27,515 bases of DNA from CBCXVS01 sp965178525 (GCA_965178525.1 CBCXVS010000069.1:1-27515), one strand, 5' to 3'; shown: positions 14,632 to 23,650, counted from the first letter of the stretch. Program-made: numbers and translations. Notes: generated from the letters alone by a model not told the origin.

Positions 14632-15653
14632 GCGAAAGCGGTCTAGATGTGCAGGAACAGGCGGCAGCCCTCAGGGAGAATTTCCAGCAGGTGCGTGAGG
14701 AGATTGCCAAGGTCATTGTGGGCCATACGGACGTGGTCGAGGGATTACTGACCTGTCTGTTGTGCAGTGGTCATGCGCTCCTGGAGGGGGTTCCCGGGCT
14801 CGGCAAAACCCTTTTGGTGAAAAGCCTTGGGGCGGCGTTGCACCTGCAATTTTCACGCATTCAGTTTACCCCGGATCTGATGCCGGCAGATATCATTGGC
14901 ACGCGGGTTGTGTTGCAGGATGAGCAAGAGCGTCGTTACTTCGAATTTCAGCCGGGTCCTGTGTTCAGTAACATCGTCCTCGCCGATGAAATCAACCGCG
15001 CCACACCCAAGACGCAGTCGGCCTTGCTTGAAGCCATGCAGGAGCAAACGGTGACGGTGGCCGGGACCGAGCACCGGTTGGACCGTCCTTTCCTGGTGTT
15101 GGCCACGCAGAATCCGCTGGAGATGGATGGGACCTATCCGCTGCCGGAGGCCCAACTGGACCGCTTTTTTGTCAAGCTCCAGGTCTCTTATCCGTCTTTT
15201 GAGGAGCTCAGCGACATTGTCGATCGCACCACGCAGCGCGAAGAACCGGCGCCGCAGCCGGTGTTGAATACGGAGACGATTCTGCAAGCGCAACAGCTCA
15301 TTCGAGATGTGCCCATTCTCTCGGACATCAAGGATTATGCCGTGCGGTTGGTGATGGCGACCCATCCGGGCGCCGCGCCCGTCTCGGAATTGGTGCAACG
15401 CTACATGCGCTATGGCTCCAGCCCACGTGGGGTGCAGAGCCTGGTGTTGGCGGGCAAGGTGCGGGCGTTTTTCAGCGGCCAGCCGAATGTCAGCTTCGAG
15501 GATATTCGGGCCATGGCGATTCCATGCCTGCGCCATCGGCTGATTCTGAATTTCGAGGGGGAAGCCGAAGGCATCGACAGCGCCGATATCCTGCGCGATG
15601 TGCTGGAGCATTTGCCCGCGCAGTCGCCCCGAGAGGCCCGGCTGCCCTCCTGA
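14628..15653 (+). CDS. moxR: MoxR-family AAA+ ATPase
   Basis: MoxR ATPases are hexameric AAA+ chaperones that act with vWA proteins to mature or activate protein complexes. Walker A is GVPGLGKT (54-61). Walker B is IVLADE (116-121), followed by INRATPKTQSALLEAMQE. The sensor region is ATQNP (159-163) and GTYPLPEAQLDRF is the family signature. The length of 341 residues is standard. The start is GTG 14628, overlapping the upstream TGA as GTGA, with a purine-rich GGAGATACGGGA before it. The DUF58 gene starts 8 bp downstream. All ATPase residues are intact, so it should be active. Its direct clients are probably the vWA proteins encoded just downstream. Confidence 0.95.
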   Translation: MSESGLDVQEQAAALRENFQQVREEIAKVIVGHTDVVEGLLTCLLCSGHALLEGVPGLGKTLLVKSLGAALHLQFSRIQFTPDLMPADIIGTRVVLQDEQERRYFEFQPGPVFSNIVLADEINRATPKTQSALLEAMQEQTVTVAGTEHRLDRPFLVLATQNPLEMDGTYPLPEAQLDRFFVKLQVSYPSFEELSDIVDRTTQREEPAPQPVLNTETILQAQQLIRDVPILSDIKDYAVRLVMATHPGAAPVSELVQRYMRYGSSPRGVQSLVLAGKVRAFFSGQPNVSFEDIRAMAIPCLRHRLILNFEGEAEGIDSADILRDVLEHLPAQSPREARLPS

Positions 15654-15661
15654 GGTGCGGT

Positions 15662-16543
15662 ATGGAGAGTACCCTGTTCGATGTTGATTTCATGCGGAAG
15701 CTGGAGACGTTGCGCTTTTTAGCGCGCAAGGTCTTCCGGGGCCAGACAACGGGGGAGCGCACGACGCTGCGCCGGGGCATGAGCCTGGAATTTAGCGATT
15801 ATCGCCCGTACCATGCCGGTGATGATTTTCGCTATGTGGATTGGAATGCCTACAGCCGTCTCGATCAGCTCTTTCTCAAAGTCTTCACCGCGGAAGAGGA
15901 CCTCACCATTCACCTCCTGCTCGATACCAGTCAGTCGATGCAATTAGGCACGCCGCCCAAAGTGGATTACGGCAAACGGGTGGCCGCCGCCTTGGGTTAT
16001 ATTGGCTTGAGCAATCTCGATCGCGTCGGGGCGGTGGCGTTTGCCGACGAACTGGGCATGCCGAAGCCGCCCCAACGTGGCCGCCAGCAGATTTTTCCGC
16101 TGTTGCGCTATTTTGAAACGCTGCCATGCCGGGGCGGCACCGCGCTCAATCGGGTGCTACAGAATTACGCTATGCACAGTAACAAGAGTGGCCTGGCGAT
16201 CATCATCAGTGATTTGTTCGATCCCGGCGGCTACGAGCGGGGACTTGACGCCCTGGCCTACAACCGGTTCGATATGCTGCTCATTCAGCTCGTGGATGAA
16301 TCGGAGGTGCAGCCGCAGCTTGACGGTGCCTTGCGTTTGCATGACATTGAAAGTGCGCAGCAGCGAAGACTGACGGTCAATCGGCGTCTGCTCGATTTAT
16401 ATCGGCAGAAAGTGGCCGATTATTTTGCCAATATTGAGACGTTCTGCGCCAAGCGCAATATCGAGTACCTACGCGCCAGCACCGTTGTACCCTTCGAGGA
16501 TCTGGTGTTGCGGTATTTGCGGCGCGGTTTATTTGTGCAATGA
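15662..16543 (+). CDS. DUF58 protein with von Willebrand A-like domain
   Basis: The diagnostic DUF58 stretch (RRGMSLEFSDYRPYHAGDD, then DWNAYSRLDQLFLKVF) covers residues 38-75. It leads into HLLLDTSQSM, where Asp88, Ser90 and Ser92 form a MIDAS metal site. The rest is a vWA fold with IIISDLFDPGG near 180-190. DUF58 proteins always accompany MoxR ATPases and are the likely partner. No membrane helix is present, so it is cytoplasmic. The ATG at 15662 has GAGGTG five bases before it and gives 293 residues; a longer frame back to 15524 lies inside moxR and is rejected. A 169-bp gap follows before the next vWA gene. Confidence 0.93.
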   Translation: MESTLFDVDFMRKLETLRFLARKVFRGQTTGERTTLRRGMSLEFSDYRPYHAGDDFRYVDWNAYSRLDQLFLKVFTAEEDLTIHLLLDTSQSMQLGTPPKVDYGKRVAAALGYIGLSNLDRVGAVAFADELGMPKPPQRGRQQIFPLLRYFETLPCRGGTALNRVLQNYAMHSNKSGLAIIISDLFDPGGYERGLDALAYNRFDMLLIQLVDESEVQPQLDGALRLHDIESAQQRRLTVNRRLLDLYRQKVADYFANIETFCAKRNIEYLRASTVVPFEDLVLRYLRRGLFVQ

Positions 16544-16630
16544 TGTTGACATGCCTGGACGTCAATGTTGATACGGAATGCGCTCGATGATGCCGTACTC
16601 AAATACGTGCCCGAACCGAATTAAATTCAT

Positions 16631-16649
16631 ATTTTTCCTCTGGAAAAAT
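16631..16649. repeat. Short perfect inverted repeat before the BatA-like gene
   Basis: ATTTTTCC and GGAAAAAT form 8-bp arms around a 3-base loop in the 169-bp AT-rich gap between the DUF58 and BatA-like genes. It could be a hairpin or a protein-binding site. It lacks the GC-rich stem expected of an intrinsic terminator. Confidence 0.4.
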
Positions 16650-16712
16650 GAGGTAGCTGATTTTTGTCCGGGAACTGAGGTGTCCTAACATGAAAAGCCG
16701 TGGGAAGCTCTT

Positions 16713-18560
16713 ATGACGTGGCTCAATCCTGCCGCTTTTGTTTTTCTGGCCTCGATTCCACTCATCCTACTGCTGCATAGCTTACGGTATCGGCGCCGGG
16801 ACGTGCAGGTCAGTACGCTCTTTCTTTGGGACCAGGTCCTGCGGGAGGCGCACGGCGGTCTGGGGCTGCGGCGTCTGGTGCAAAACCTGCCGTTACTGCT
16901 GCAAATCCTCCTGGCTCTGCTCCTCACATTGGCCTTGGCCAATCCGGCATTGACCAAAGCGGTGGCGCAGAGTAAAGACATTGTGTTGGTGCTCGATATC
17001 AGCGCCAGCATGTTGACCAAAACGTTGCAAGGCAGACGCTTTGAGCAGGCGCAACAACGCGCCGTGGAGGTGTTGCAGGCGTTGCCGAGTGGGCGCCGCA
17101 TGGCGCTGATTGCCGCCGGACGGCAGCCACGCGTCGTCGCATTTTTTACCGAGGAGAAAGCCTTGTTGCGGCAGGCCATCACGAGCCTGCAGGCAACGGA
17201 AGCGCCCGGTAACATGCGGGAAGCGGTGCTGCTCGCCTTATCGTTTACACAGGGGCGGCAGACACAAGAGGTGGTGGTCATTGGTGATGGGGCCTATCGC
17301 CAGATCGCGGACCTCGACCTGCCCCGCAGTCGTATCCGACATATCCGCGTAGCGGGAGGCGAGGACAATGTGGGGATTACGCGCCTGGCGTTTCGCAAGG
17401 TACATGATGATGAACAACAGTACGAAGTGCTCCTTGCGGTGAAGAATTTTGCCGCGTCCGAGTGGCAGGCACCGTTGCAGTTGACCCTACGGTGCCGCAC
17501 CCTGCTGGAGCAGCAGCTCTCCCTGGGGCCAGGGCAGGAAAAAGTCGTCGTGGCGGCATTCAAGGGGCCTTTGAAGGGGGTGGCAAAGGCCGAACTGATT
17601 CTGGAGGACGCACTGGATCTGGATAACCGCGCCTATGGCGTGCTGGCGGCGGAAACGCAGACCTGGATCTTACTGGTGGGGGAGAGCAACTTTTTTCTCG
17701 AACAACTGCTCACCTCTCTGCCTAGGGTGCAGGTTAATGTGGCCCCAGAAGTCTCGCAGGACATGTTACCCCAACTCCTGGAAGCGAATCAGCTGTTGAT
17801 TTTCAATGGCGTGCAACCGCCGCCCTTACAGCGGGGGAGTTATCTCCTGATCAACACCGTCCCCCAAGATGAGCGGCTCCAGACCCAAGGCACCGTGGAG
17901 CAGCCCCAGGTCATCGATTGGGAGCGCCAGCATCCGCTCTTACAGTTTGTCGATCTGACCGACCTGCGTATCGAAACTTCACTGGCCTTGAAGCCACAGG
18001 CCGGAGCGCGGAGTCTGGTCGATGCCGAGGGATTTTCGCTGTTGGGGGTCATCGAGGACCCGGGGCTTCGCGTGGTGACGCTGGGATTCGACCTCATGCA
18101 GTCCGATTTGCCGATGCGGGTGGCGTTTCCGGTCTTGATCAACAATGTCTTGCGGTGGGTCAACCCGGAAGCCGATGGTTTTGCCGCCGGACAGGTGCAG
18201 GCTGGCACACCCTATCCCCTCTTTTTTGATACCCCAATAGATCGGGTCGAGGTGCAAGATCCGCAAGGGAAGGAGCGGGTGTACGAGGTGCAAGAGAACC
18301 CCTGGCTCTTTCCGGACGCCCAACGGGTGGGCGTGTATATTCTGCGCTTTGGCGAATCCAAGCGCTATCTGACCGTGAACTTGCTGGACGAGGCCGAATC
18401 GAACATCGCGCCTGCGGATGCCTTACCATCGCTTGATCCCTCCGCCGGCAGTGGGGGACTGCAGCCTGCGGGCGTGGTCGAAACGCCCTTGTGGCCTTAT
18501 CTTTTGCTGGGGGCTGTCGCGGTTCTGCTTGGTGAGTGGTACGTTTGGTGCCGTGACTAA
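16713..18560 (+). CDS. BatA-like membrane protein with von Willebrand A domain
   Basis: The N-terminal MTWLNPAAFVFLASIPLILL is a BatA-type N-terminal membrane helix. A second helix spans about 58-80. VLVLDISASM gives a complete MIDAS motif (Asp95, Ser97, Ser99), and VVVIGDGAYR is the later vWA strand. The middle (about 330-420) looks amidotransferase-like (ILLVGESNFFLEQLLTSLP). A final helix at about 593-612 anchors the C-terminus. At 615 residues it is much longer than simple BatA proteins, so the family match covers mainly the first 280 residues. The ATG at 16713 has GGGAAG six bases upstream. The MoxR/DUF58 pair upstream is the expected functional partner; a periplasmic sensing or assembly role is inferred. 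Confidence 0.87.
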   Translation: MTWLNPAAFVFLASIPLILLLHSLRYRRRDVQVSTLFLWDQVLREAHGGLGLRRLVQNLPLLLQILLALLLTLALANPALTKAVAQSKDIVLVLDISASMLTKTLQGRRFEQAQQRAVEVLQALPSGRRMALIAAGRQPRVVAFFTEEKALLRQAITSLQATEAPGNMREAVLLALSFTQGRQTQEVVVIGDGAYRQIADLDLPRSRIRHIRVAGGEDNVGITRLAFRKVHDDEQQYEVLLAVKNFAASEWQAPLQLTLRCRTLLEQQLSLGPGQEKVVVAAFKGPLKGVAKAELILEDALDLDNRAYGVLAAETQTWILLVGESNFFLEQLLTSLPRVQVNVAPEVSQDMLPQLLEANQLLIFNGVQPPPLQRGSYLLINTVPQDERLQTQGTVEQPQVIDWERQHPLLQFVDLTDLRIETSLALKPQAGARSLVDAEGFSLLGVIEDPGLRVVTLGFDLMQSDLPMRVAFPVLINNVLRWVNPEADGFAAGQVQAGTPYPLFFDTPIDRVEVQDPQGKERVYEVQENPWLFPDAQRVGVYILRFGESKRYLTVNLLDEAESNIAPADALPSLDPSAGSGGLQPAGVVETPLWPYLLLGAVAVLLGEWYVWCRD

Positions 18561-18575
18561 ATCGGTGGACATAAC

Positions 18576-18609
18576 GAATGCGGAATGGGGAATGCGGAAT
18601 GCGGAATGG
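18576..18609 (+). repeat. Heptamer repeat (GCGGAAT), left arm of an inverted pair
   Basis: Tandem and slightly imperfect copies of the GCGGAAT heptamer. It is nearly complementary to the array at 18765-18793. The 254-bp gap between the two vWA genes otherwise holds no convincing gene. Confidence 0.75.
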
Positions 18610-18764
18610 ACAAGATTGCCGGCCTTGATCATGGCGTCAGCCATTCCCGTTTGTTACCCTGCGTTGTTTTGTCTTCTCCTTGATGGGTGAGGGTGGAAGG
18701 GGTTAAACGCTACCGAGTCGCCATTGATGGCCGACAACACGATCGAGGCCAGATTTCTTTTATC

Positions 18765-18793
18765 CCGCATTCCGCATTCCGCATTCCGCATTC
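18765..18793 (-). repeat. Heptamer repeat (ATTCCGC), right arm of an inverted pair
   Basis: About four ATTCCGC units complementary to 18576-18609. The pair could form a stem of about 27 bp around a 155-base loop. It ends 21 bases before the start codon of the next gene. Confidence 0.75.
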
Positions 18794-18814
18794 AAGTCAT
18801 TTAGGGAGTTCATC

Positions 18815-21589
18815 GTGCAGATTCGTCTCTTGTATCCCTATTTTTTCGCCGTCCTGGTGCTGCTGCCCCTGGTCGTCTATTGGGTGCGGCGCACGCCACG
18901 ATATTTGCCGTCTGGCCGGTGCCGGCTGCTCATCGCTTTACGGGTTGTCGTTTTATTGCTGCTCGTGGGCGGCTTGGTGCGGCTGAGCCTAACCCAAGCA
19001 TATCAACGGGCCAACGTCGTCTTCTTGCTCGATCTGTCGCAGAGCATGGCCACGGCTGTCCGCCAGCAGGCTGTGGATCTGCTGCGGACGATGGTGACGC
19101 ACAAGCGGCCACAGGATGGGATCGGGCTCGTGGTCTTTGGAACCGATGCGTCTTTGGAACAGAGTGTCTCGACTGACTTTCACATGTCCGAGATTGCCTC
19201 TGAGGTCGATGGCACGGCAACCCATATCGCGCGGGCGATCCAGATTGGCATGGCGAGTTTTCCACCTGATGGCGCCCGGCGTCTCGTGTTATTAAGCGAT
19301 GGCAATGAAAATGTCGGCTCCGCGGCCGAGTCGGCTTTGATCGCCCGCTCTCTCGGCGCCGAGATTTACGCCTTCCCTCTCGGGCAGACGTCCGGCGCCC
19401 CGGAGGTCCGGGTGGAAAAGCTGGTGGTACCGGCGCAGGTGAAAGCCGGTACCCCGTACCAGGTGGAGGCCATCGTAGTCAGTACGCTGGTGACCCCAGC
19501 CTCCATCGAACTCTTTCGTGGGGGCGCCTTTGTGGGGCGGCAAGAGGTGGCGTTGCAGCCTGGAAAGAACCGCATGCGGTTCATGCAACAGGCCACGGAA
19601 GAAGGGGTGCATCTCTATCAAGTGGTCGTCAACAGTCCCCAGGACACCCTGCCGGAGAATAACCGCTGGCGGACGTTTACCGAAGTCCTCGGCGCTCCGA
19701 ACGTCTTACTCCTCTACGATCAGCCGGAAACCGCTGAGCCCTTGCTCGGCGCGCTGCGGCAACAAGGCTTAGCGGTGCAGGCGCAGCCCTGGAGCGCTTT
19801 ACCGCATACGTTGAGCGGCTATCTCGAGTACGATGCGCTGATTTTTGATAACGTGCCTGGCTTTGGCATTTCCGTGGTTCAGATGGAGGTGTTGGAGCGC
19901 TATGTTCGCGATATGGGAGGCGGGCTGCTCATGCTCGGGGGCGAGCAGAGTTTTGGCGCCGGAGGCTATTACCGCACGCCCATGGAAAAGCTGTTGCCGG
20001 TCGATATGGATATCCCGACGAAAATGTCGATTCCCAGTCTCAGCCTCGTCATGGTCATCGATAAATCGGACAGCATGGGTGGCAGTATCAATGATACACG
20101 GCCGATGCAGAGCTTTGATGACCGCACGACCAAACTCGAGGTGGCCAAGATCGCGGCGTTTTCAGCGATGAAGTTACTGAATCCGTTCGATCAAGTGGGG
20201 CTGCTCGCCTTTAACGCCGACTGGGAATGGGCCGTGCCAATGAGCGAGGCGGGGAAGCGGGAGCAGATTGCCGGCCGGCTGGCGGCGTTGACGCATGGTG
20301 GCGGCACCGATTTGTTCAAGGGGATGCAGGAAGGTCTGCGTGTCCTGAAGGACGTCAAAGCGGTCAAAAAACACCTCATCGCGCTCTCCGACGGTCTGAC
20401 GGCACATACCGATTTTGAGACCCTGATGAAGGAGGCGGTGACACAAAATATCACGGTCACGACGGTGGCCTTGGGCAAGGATGCGGACCGCACCCTGATG
20501 GATGCGATTGCCCATTGGGGCCAAGGGCGCAACTACTACACCGACGATCCACTGTTTATCCCGCGTATTTTCACGGCGGAGACGATTCTCGTCTCCCGTG
20601 GGCTGATTGAGGAACAGCCCTTCCAGCCTGGCTTGCAAACGGAGCACGAATTGTTGCGCGGCCTGCCGATGACGCAAGCGCCAAATCTGTATGGCTATGT
20701 GGTCACCTATGGCAAGCCGGCGGCGCAACTCTTACTGGTGACGCCGAAGGAGGATCCGCTTCTGGCCGTGCAGCGCTATGGTCTGGGCCGCACCGCCGCC
20801 TTTACGGCTGATCTGGGTCTACGTTGGGGCAAAGACTGGGTGCGCTGGGACGAATTCCCCAAGTTCACGGCGCAGTTGGTACGCTGGATTCAGCGTAAGG
20901 GGACCGTGGAGACGTTCGACGTGCAGGCCGATGTGCAGGAAGGCTACGGCATGGTCCGGGCCGATGTGTACGACGTGCGGGACCGTTTTGTGAACCAACT
21001 GGCGTTGCAAGGGAAAGTCCTGACGCCGAACCGGGAGACCGTCCCGATCGCCTTTGCCCAGGCGGCGCCAGGCCGCTATGCCGGACGTTTTGCCATGCAG
21101 GGACAAGGCGAGTACCTCCTCACTCTGGTCGGGAAGCACGAGGGCAAGACCTTGGGTCCTAAGACCGTGGGTGTGGCGGTGCCGTATTCGCCGGAGTATC
21201 TGGGTTTGGATATTAACTATGGCCTGTTGAATCGCCTGGCCGAACGCACCGGCGGGCAGGTGCTGCGCCCGGATGTGCCGGAGGAGTCCGGGAAGATGCT
21301 ATTCGCCACCCCGGGCCAGAGCCTGACGGCGCTGAAGGATTACTGGCCGTGGTTTGCGATCCTGGCGCTCTGCCTCTTTGTGGGCGAGATTGCGGTGCGG
21401 CAGCTCCTGATGGCGGTGACCCGGACGGAGAGTCGGCCACGCCAGCCCGCGGCGTCTGACACCCAACCGGACTATACGTATAACGAGTTAGCTGCCATCG
21501 TCCATCGCCGGGCGGAAGAAAATCGGCGACGCAATCTGAACGTCCGTGAGGCGCCGGATATCCCCACGGCGCCAGGCTCTCGTGGCTAA
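18815..21589 (+). CDS. Large membrane protein with two vWA domains and an amidotransferase-like module
   Basis: The 924-residue product starts with two membrane helices (about 5-24 and 37-57). The first vWA domain has VVFLLDLSQSM (Asp73, Ser75, Ser77) and LVLLSDGNENVGS. A beta-sandwich follows, then an amidotransferase-like segment at about 293-395 (VLLLYDQPE, then MGGGLLMLGGEQSFGAGGY). The second vWA domain begins LVMVIDKSDSMGG (Asp416, Ser418, Ser420). A further membrane helix lies near 845-870, before a basic cytoplasmic tail. Most of the protein would be periplasmic. This layout is known from BatA-type clusters with MoxR and DUF58, but its exact role is not established. The start is GTG 18815, with AGGGAG six bases upstream. 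Confidence 0.87.
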   Translation: MQIRLLYPYFFAVLVLLPLVVYWVRRTPRYLPSGRCRLLIALRVVVLLLLVGGLVRLSLTQAYQRANVVFLLDLSQSMATAVRQQAVDLLRTMVTHKRPQDGIGLVVFGTDASLEQSVSTDFHMSEIASEVDGTATHIARAIQIGMASFPPDGARRLVLLSDGNENVGSAAESALIARSLGAEIYAFPLGQTSGAPEVRVEKLVVPAQVKAGTPYQVEAIVVSTLVTPASIELFRGGAFVGRQEVALQPGKNRMRFMQQATEEGVHLYQVVVNSPQDTLPENNRWRTFTEVLGAPNVLLLYDQPETAEPLLGALRQQGLAVQAQPWSALPHTLSGYLEYDALIFDNVPGFGISVVQMEVLERYVRDMGGGLLMLGGEQSFGAGGYYRTPMEKLLPVDMDIPTKMSIPSLSLVMVIDKSDSMGGSINDTRPMQSFDDRTTKLEVAKIAAFSAMKLLNPFDQVGLLAFNADWEWAVPMSEAGKREQIAGRLAALTHGGGTDLFKGMQEGLRVLKDVKAVKKHLIALSDGLTAHTDFETLMKEAVTQNITVTTVALGKDADRTLMDAIAHWGQGRNYYTDDPLFIPRIFTAETILVSRGLIEEQPFQPGLQTEHELLRGLPMTQAPNLYGYVVTYGKPAAQLLLVTPKEDPLLAVQRYGLGRTAAFTADLGLRWGKDWVRWDEFPKFTAQLVRWIQRKGTVETFDVQADVQEGYGMVRADVYDVRDRFVNQLALQGKVLTPNRETVPIAFAQAAPGRYAGRFAMQGQGEYLLTLVGKHEGKTLGPKTVGVAVPYSPEYLGLDINYGLLNRLAERTGGQVLRPDVPEESGKMLFATPGQSLTALKDYWPWFAILALCLFVGEIAVRQLLMAVTRTESRPRQPAASDTQPDYTYNELAAIVHRRAEENRRRNLNVREAPDIPTAPGSRG

Positions 21590-21621
21590 TTGCGGGTTGC
21601 GGATTGCGGATTGCGGAATGG
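21590..21621 (+). repeat. Heptamer repeat (TTGCGGA)
   Basis: About four consecutive TTGCGG(G/A) units directly after the stop of the double vWA gene. It is related in unit length and sequence to the GCGGAAT arrays at 18.6-18.8 kb. Confidence 0.7.
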
Positions 21622-21670
21622 AAGGCACTTCACAGCGCTCAATCCGCCATGGAATCTGAGGGAGAATGCG

Positions 21671-22996
21671 ATGCCGACCACCATCATGCCTTTTGCGGCG
21701 CTGCGGTATAATCCGCAGCGCGTGCCGGCCCTCGACACGGTGATGACGCCGCCCTACGATGTCATTAGTGCAGCAGAACGGGAAGCCTATCTGGCTTCCG
21801 GTCCCTACAATATGATTCATTTAATTCTCGGGGCGGAAGCCGAGAATGATACCGCCTGCAATAATCGGTTTACTCGTGCTGCCACATCCTTGCAACACTG
21901 GCGCCAGGACGGAGTTCTCCTGCCGGAGACCACACCGGCGCTGTATCTCTATCAGCAGGACTTTGTGGTCGATGGCACGCCTCTGACGCGCAGCGGCTTT
22001 ATCAGCCGCGTGCGGCTTGCCGACTATGAGGAACAAGTGATTTTTCCGCATGAGACGACCTTTGCCGGGCCGAAGGCCGATTTGCTCCAGCTCTGGCAGG
22101 CATGCCGGGCCAACTTGAGCCAGATCTTTGCCGTGTATCTCGATGCGTCCCGCGCGCTTGAGGCGCTTTTTGCGCCGGTGTGCGCGCAGCCGGCACCACT
22201 CGAGGTAGCGCATTGGGGCGAAGGATGTCATCGGCTCTGGGTGATGACGGATGCGGAGATCATTGCCCAGGTGCAAGAGGTGATGCGCAACAAGGCCCTG
22301 GTGATCGCCGATGGGCATCATCGCTATGAGACGGCTTTGGCCTTGCGTGACGCACTGCGCCTGAGCGATCCGCAGGCGGGTGCCGCGGCGCCCTATGAGT
22401 ACGTGATGATGTATTGTGCCAATATTTACGATCCTGGCGTCGTCGCCTTGCCGACGCACCGATTGCTGCAGCATTTCCCTGTGACGTCACTGCCGGAGCT
22501 TCTTGGGCGTCTGGGCGATTGGGTGCACATCGAGGTTGATGAGCGTGCCGGGCAGAGCTTGGAGCAGTGGCAGGCGCGTCTTGCCGCGCGTCTATACGAC
22601 GACGAGGGCGAGGTCAGTCCGTTTGCGTGCTACGCTGGCGGCGATCGCTGTTATCTGCTGCGCGTGCCGCTTGCGGCGTCGCGTGAACGGGTGACACCGG
22701 CAGAGGCGTCTGATGCCTGGAAGCAGCTTGACGTCAGCGTGTTGCATCATGCGCTCTTGCCGGCCCTGCAGGCCTTGGTGCCGGAGGCGCAGCCGACCGT
22801 GACGTACGCGCGGGCTGGGGATGACGTCTTCCAAGCCGTGGCGAGCGGCACGTGTGATGTGGCGATTATGATGCGGCCCACGCCCCTCGAACAGATGGTC
22901 GCGGTCGCGATGGGGGGGGAACGCATGCCGCAAAAAAGCACCTATTTTTATCCCAAGTTACCGACGGGCTTGGTGATCAATGGGTTTGAGGCATGA
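21671..22996 (+). CDS. DUF1015 family protein
   Basis: The family signature ADGHHRYETA sits at residues 213-222. Other matching segments are VMTPPYDVIS near 24-33 and FPHETTFAGPKADLLQLW near 125-142. At 441 residues it is complete. The biochemical function of DUF1015 is not known to me. The conserved His/Asp/Arg cluster suggests a phosphate- or metal-binding enzyme, but this is inference. The ATG at 21671 is preceded by GGGAGAATGCG. A longer frame from 21590 would start inside the repeat and is rejected. Its last codons overlap the start of engB (ATGA), so the two are co-translated. Confidence 0.85.
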   Translation: MPTTIMPFAALRYNPQRVPALDTVMTPPYDVISAAEREAYLASGPYNMIHLILGAEAENDTACNNRFTRAATSLQHWRQDGVLLPETTPALYLYQQDFVVDGTPLTRSGFISRVRLADYEEQVIFPHETTFAGPKADLLQLWQACRANLSQIFAVYLDASRALEALFAPVCAQPAPLEVAHWGEGCHRLWVMTDAEIIAQVQEVMRNKALVIADGHHRYETALALRDALRLSDPQAGAAAPYEYVMMYCANIYDPGVVALPTHRLLQHFPVTSLPELLGRLGDWVHIEVDERAGQSLEQWQARLAARLYDDEGEVSPFACYAGGDRCYLLRVPLAASRERVTPAEASDAWKQLDVSVLHHALLPALQALVPEAQPTVTYARAGDDVFQAVASGTCDVAIMMRPTPLEQMVAVAMGGERMPQKSTYFYPKLPTGLVINGFEA

Positions 22997-23610
22997 AGAT
23001 CGCTTCCGCGGAATTTCTCCGTAGCGCTGTCGCAGTGGACCAGTATCCCCGGCAACGGTTTCCCGAAGTGGCGTTTGCCGGGCGCTCCAATGTCGGTAAA
23101 TCCTCGCTCATCAATACGCTCTTGCTCCGCCGTGGCCTGGCCAAAACGAGTGCGACACCCGGTAAGACCCAGGCGATTAATTTTTTTGTCATCAACCAGC
23201 GCTTCATGCTGGTTGACTTGCCCGGGTACGGCTATGCCAAGGTGCCACACCAGGTGCAGGCGAGCTGGAAGAAAATGGTGGAGACGTACTTGCGTCATCG
23301 GGAGCTGTTGCGGGCTGTTGTCCAGATCGTCGATCTACGGCATCCGCCCACCGCACAGGATCAGCAATTGCGCGAATGGCTGTTGCAGGCCGGTGTGGCC
23401 GTGGTGACGGTGGCGACCAAAGCCGATAAGCTCAAGCGCAGTCAGCGCGCCGCCCATGTGCAGGAGGTCCAGCGCGGGCTCGCGATGCCCCCAGAGGAAC
23501 CCCTGCAGCTTTTTTCGTCGCACAATCGCGAAGGCCGTCATCAGCTCTGGGGTCGTTTAGAATCGCTATTGACCCCGGTACAGCGGCAGCATGAGGGCTT
23601 GTCCGCCTAG
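22993..23610 (+). CDS. engB: Ribosome biogenesis GTPase EngB (YihA/YsxC)
   Basis: EngB is an essential GTPase needed for assembly of the large ribosomal subunit. The G motifs are complete: G1 FAGRSNVGKSSL (28-39), G2 KTSATPGKTQ (51-60), G3 VDLPGYGYAK (74-83), G4 TKAD (142-145) and G5-like FSSHNREG near 174. The 205-residue length is normal. The start ATG overlaps the DUF1015 stop. It ends 41 bp from the convergent valS stop, and no clear terminator is visible in that short gap. Confidence 0.96.
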   Translation: MKIASAEFLRSAVAVDQYPRQRFPEVAFAGRSNVGKSSLINTLLLRRGLAKTSATPGKTQAINFFVINQRFMLVDLPGYGYAKVPHQVQASWKKMVETYLRHRELLRAVVQIVDLRHPPTAQDQQLREWLLQAGVAVVTVATKADKLKRSQRAAHVQEVQRGLAMPPEEPLQLFSSHNREGRHQLWGRLESLLTPVQRQHEGLSA

Positions 23611-23650
23611 ATGCCTGTTTCGTCATCCGTGCCTTCCCGCTTCCGTACCT

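Noticed and set aside
16547..16580. Promoter starting at TTGACA before the BatA-like gene
   Set aside because: The -35 is perfect, but at 16-18 bp spacing no hexamer matches the -10 consensus at more than two or three positions.
18418..18690. 90-codon frame over the left heptamer array
   Set aside because: It overlaps the end of the BatA-like gene in another frame and encodes the repeat; no ribosome site.
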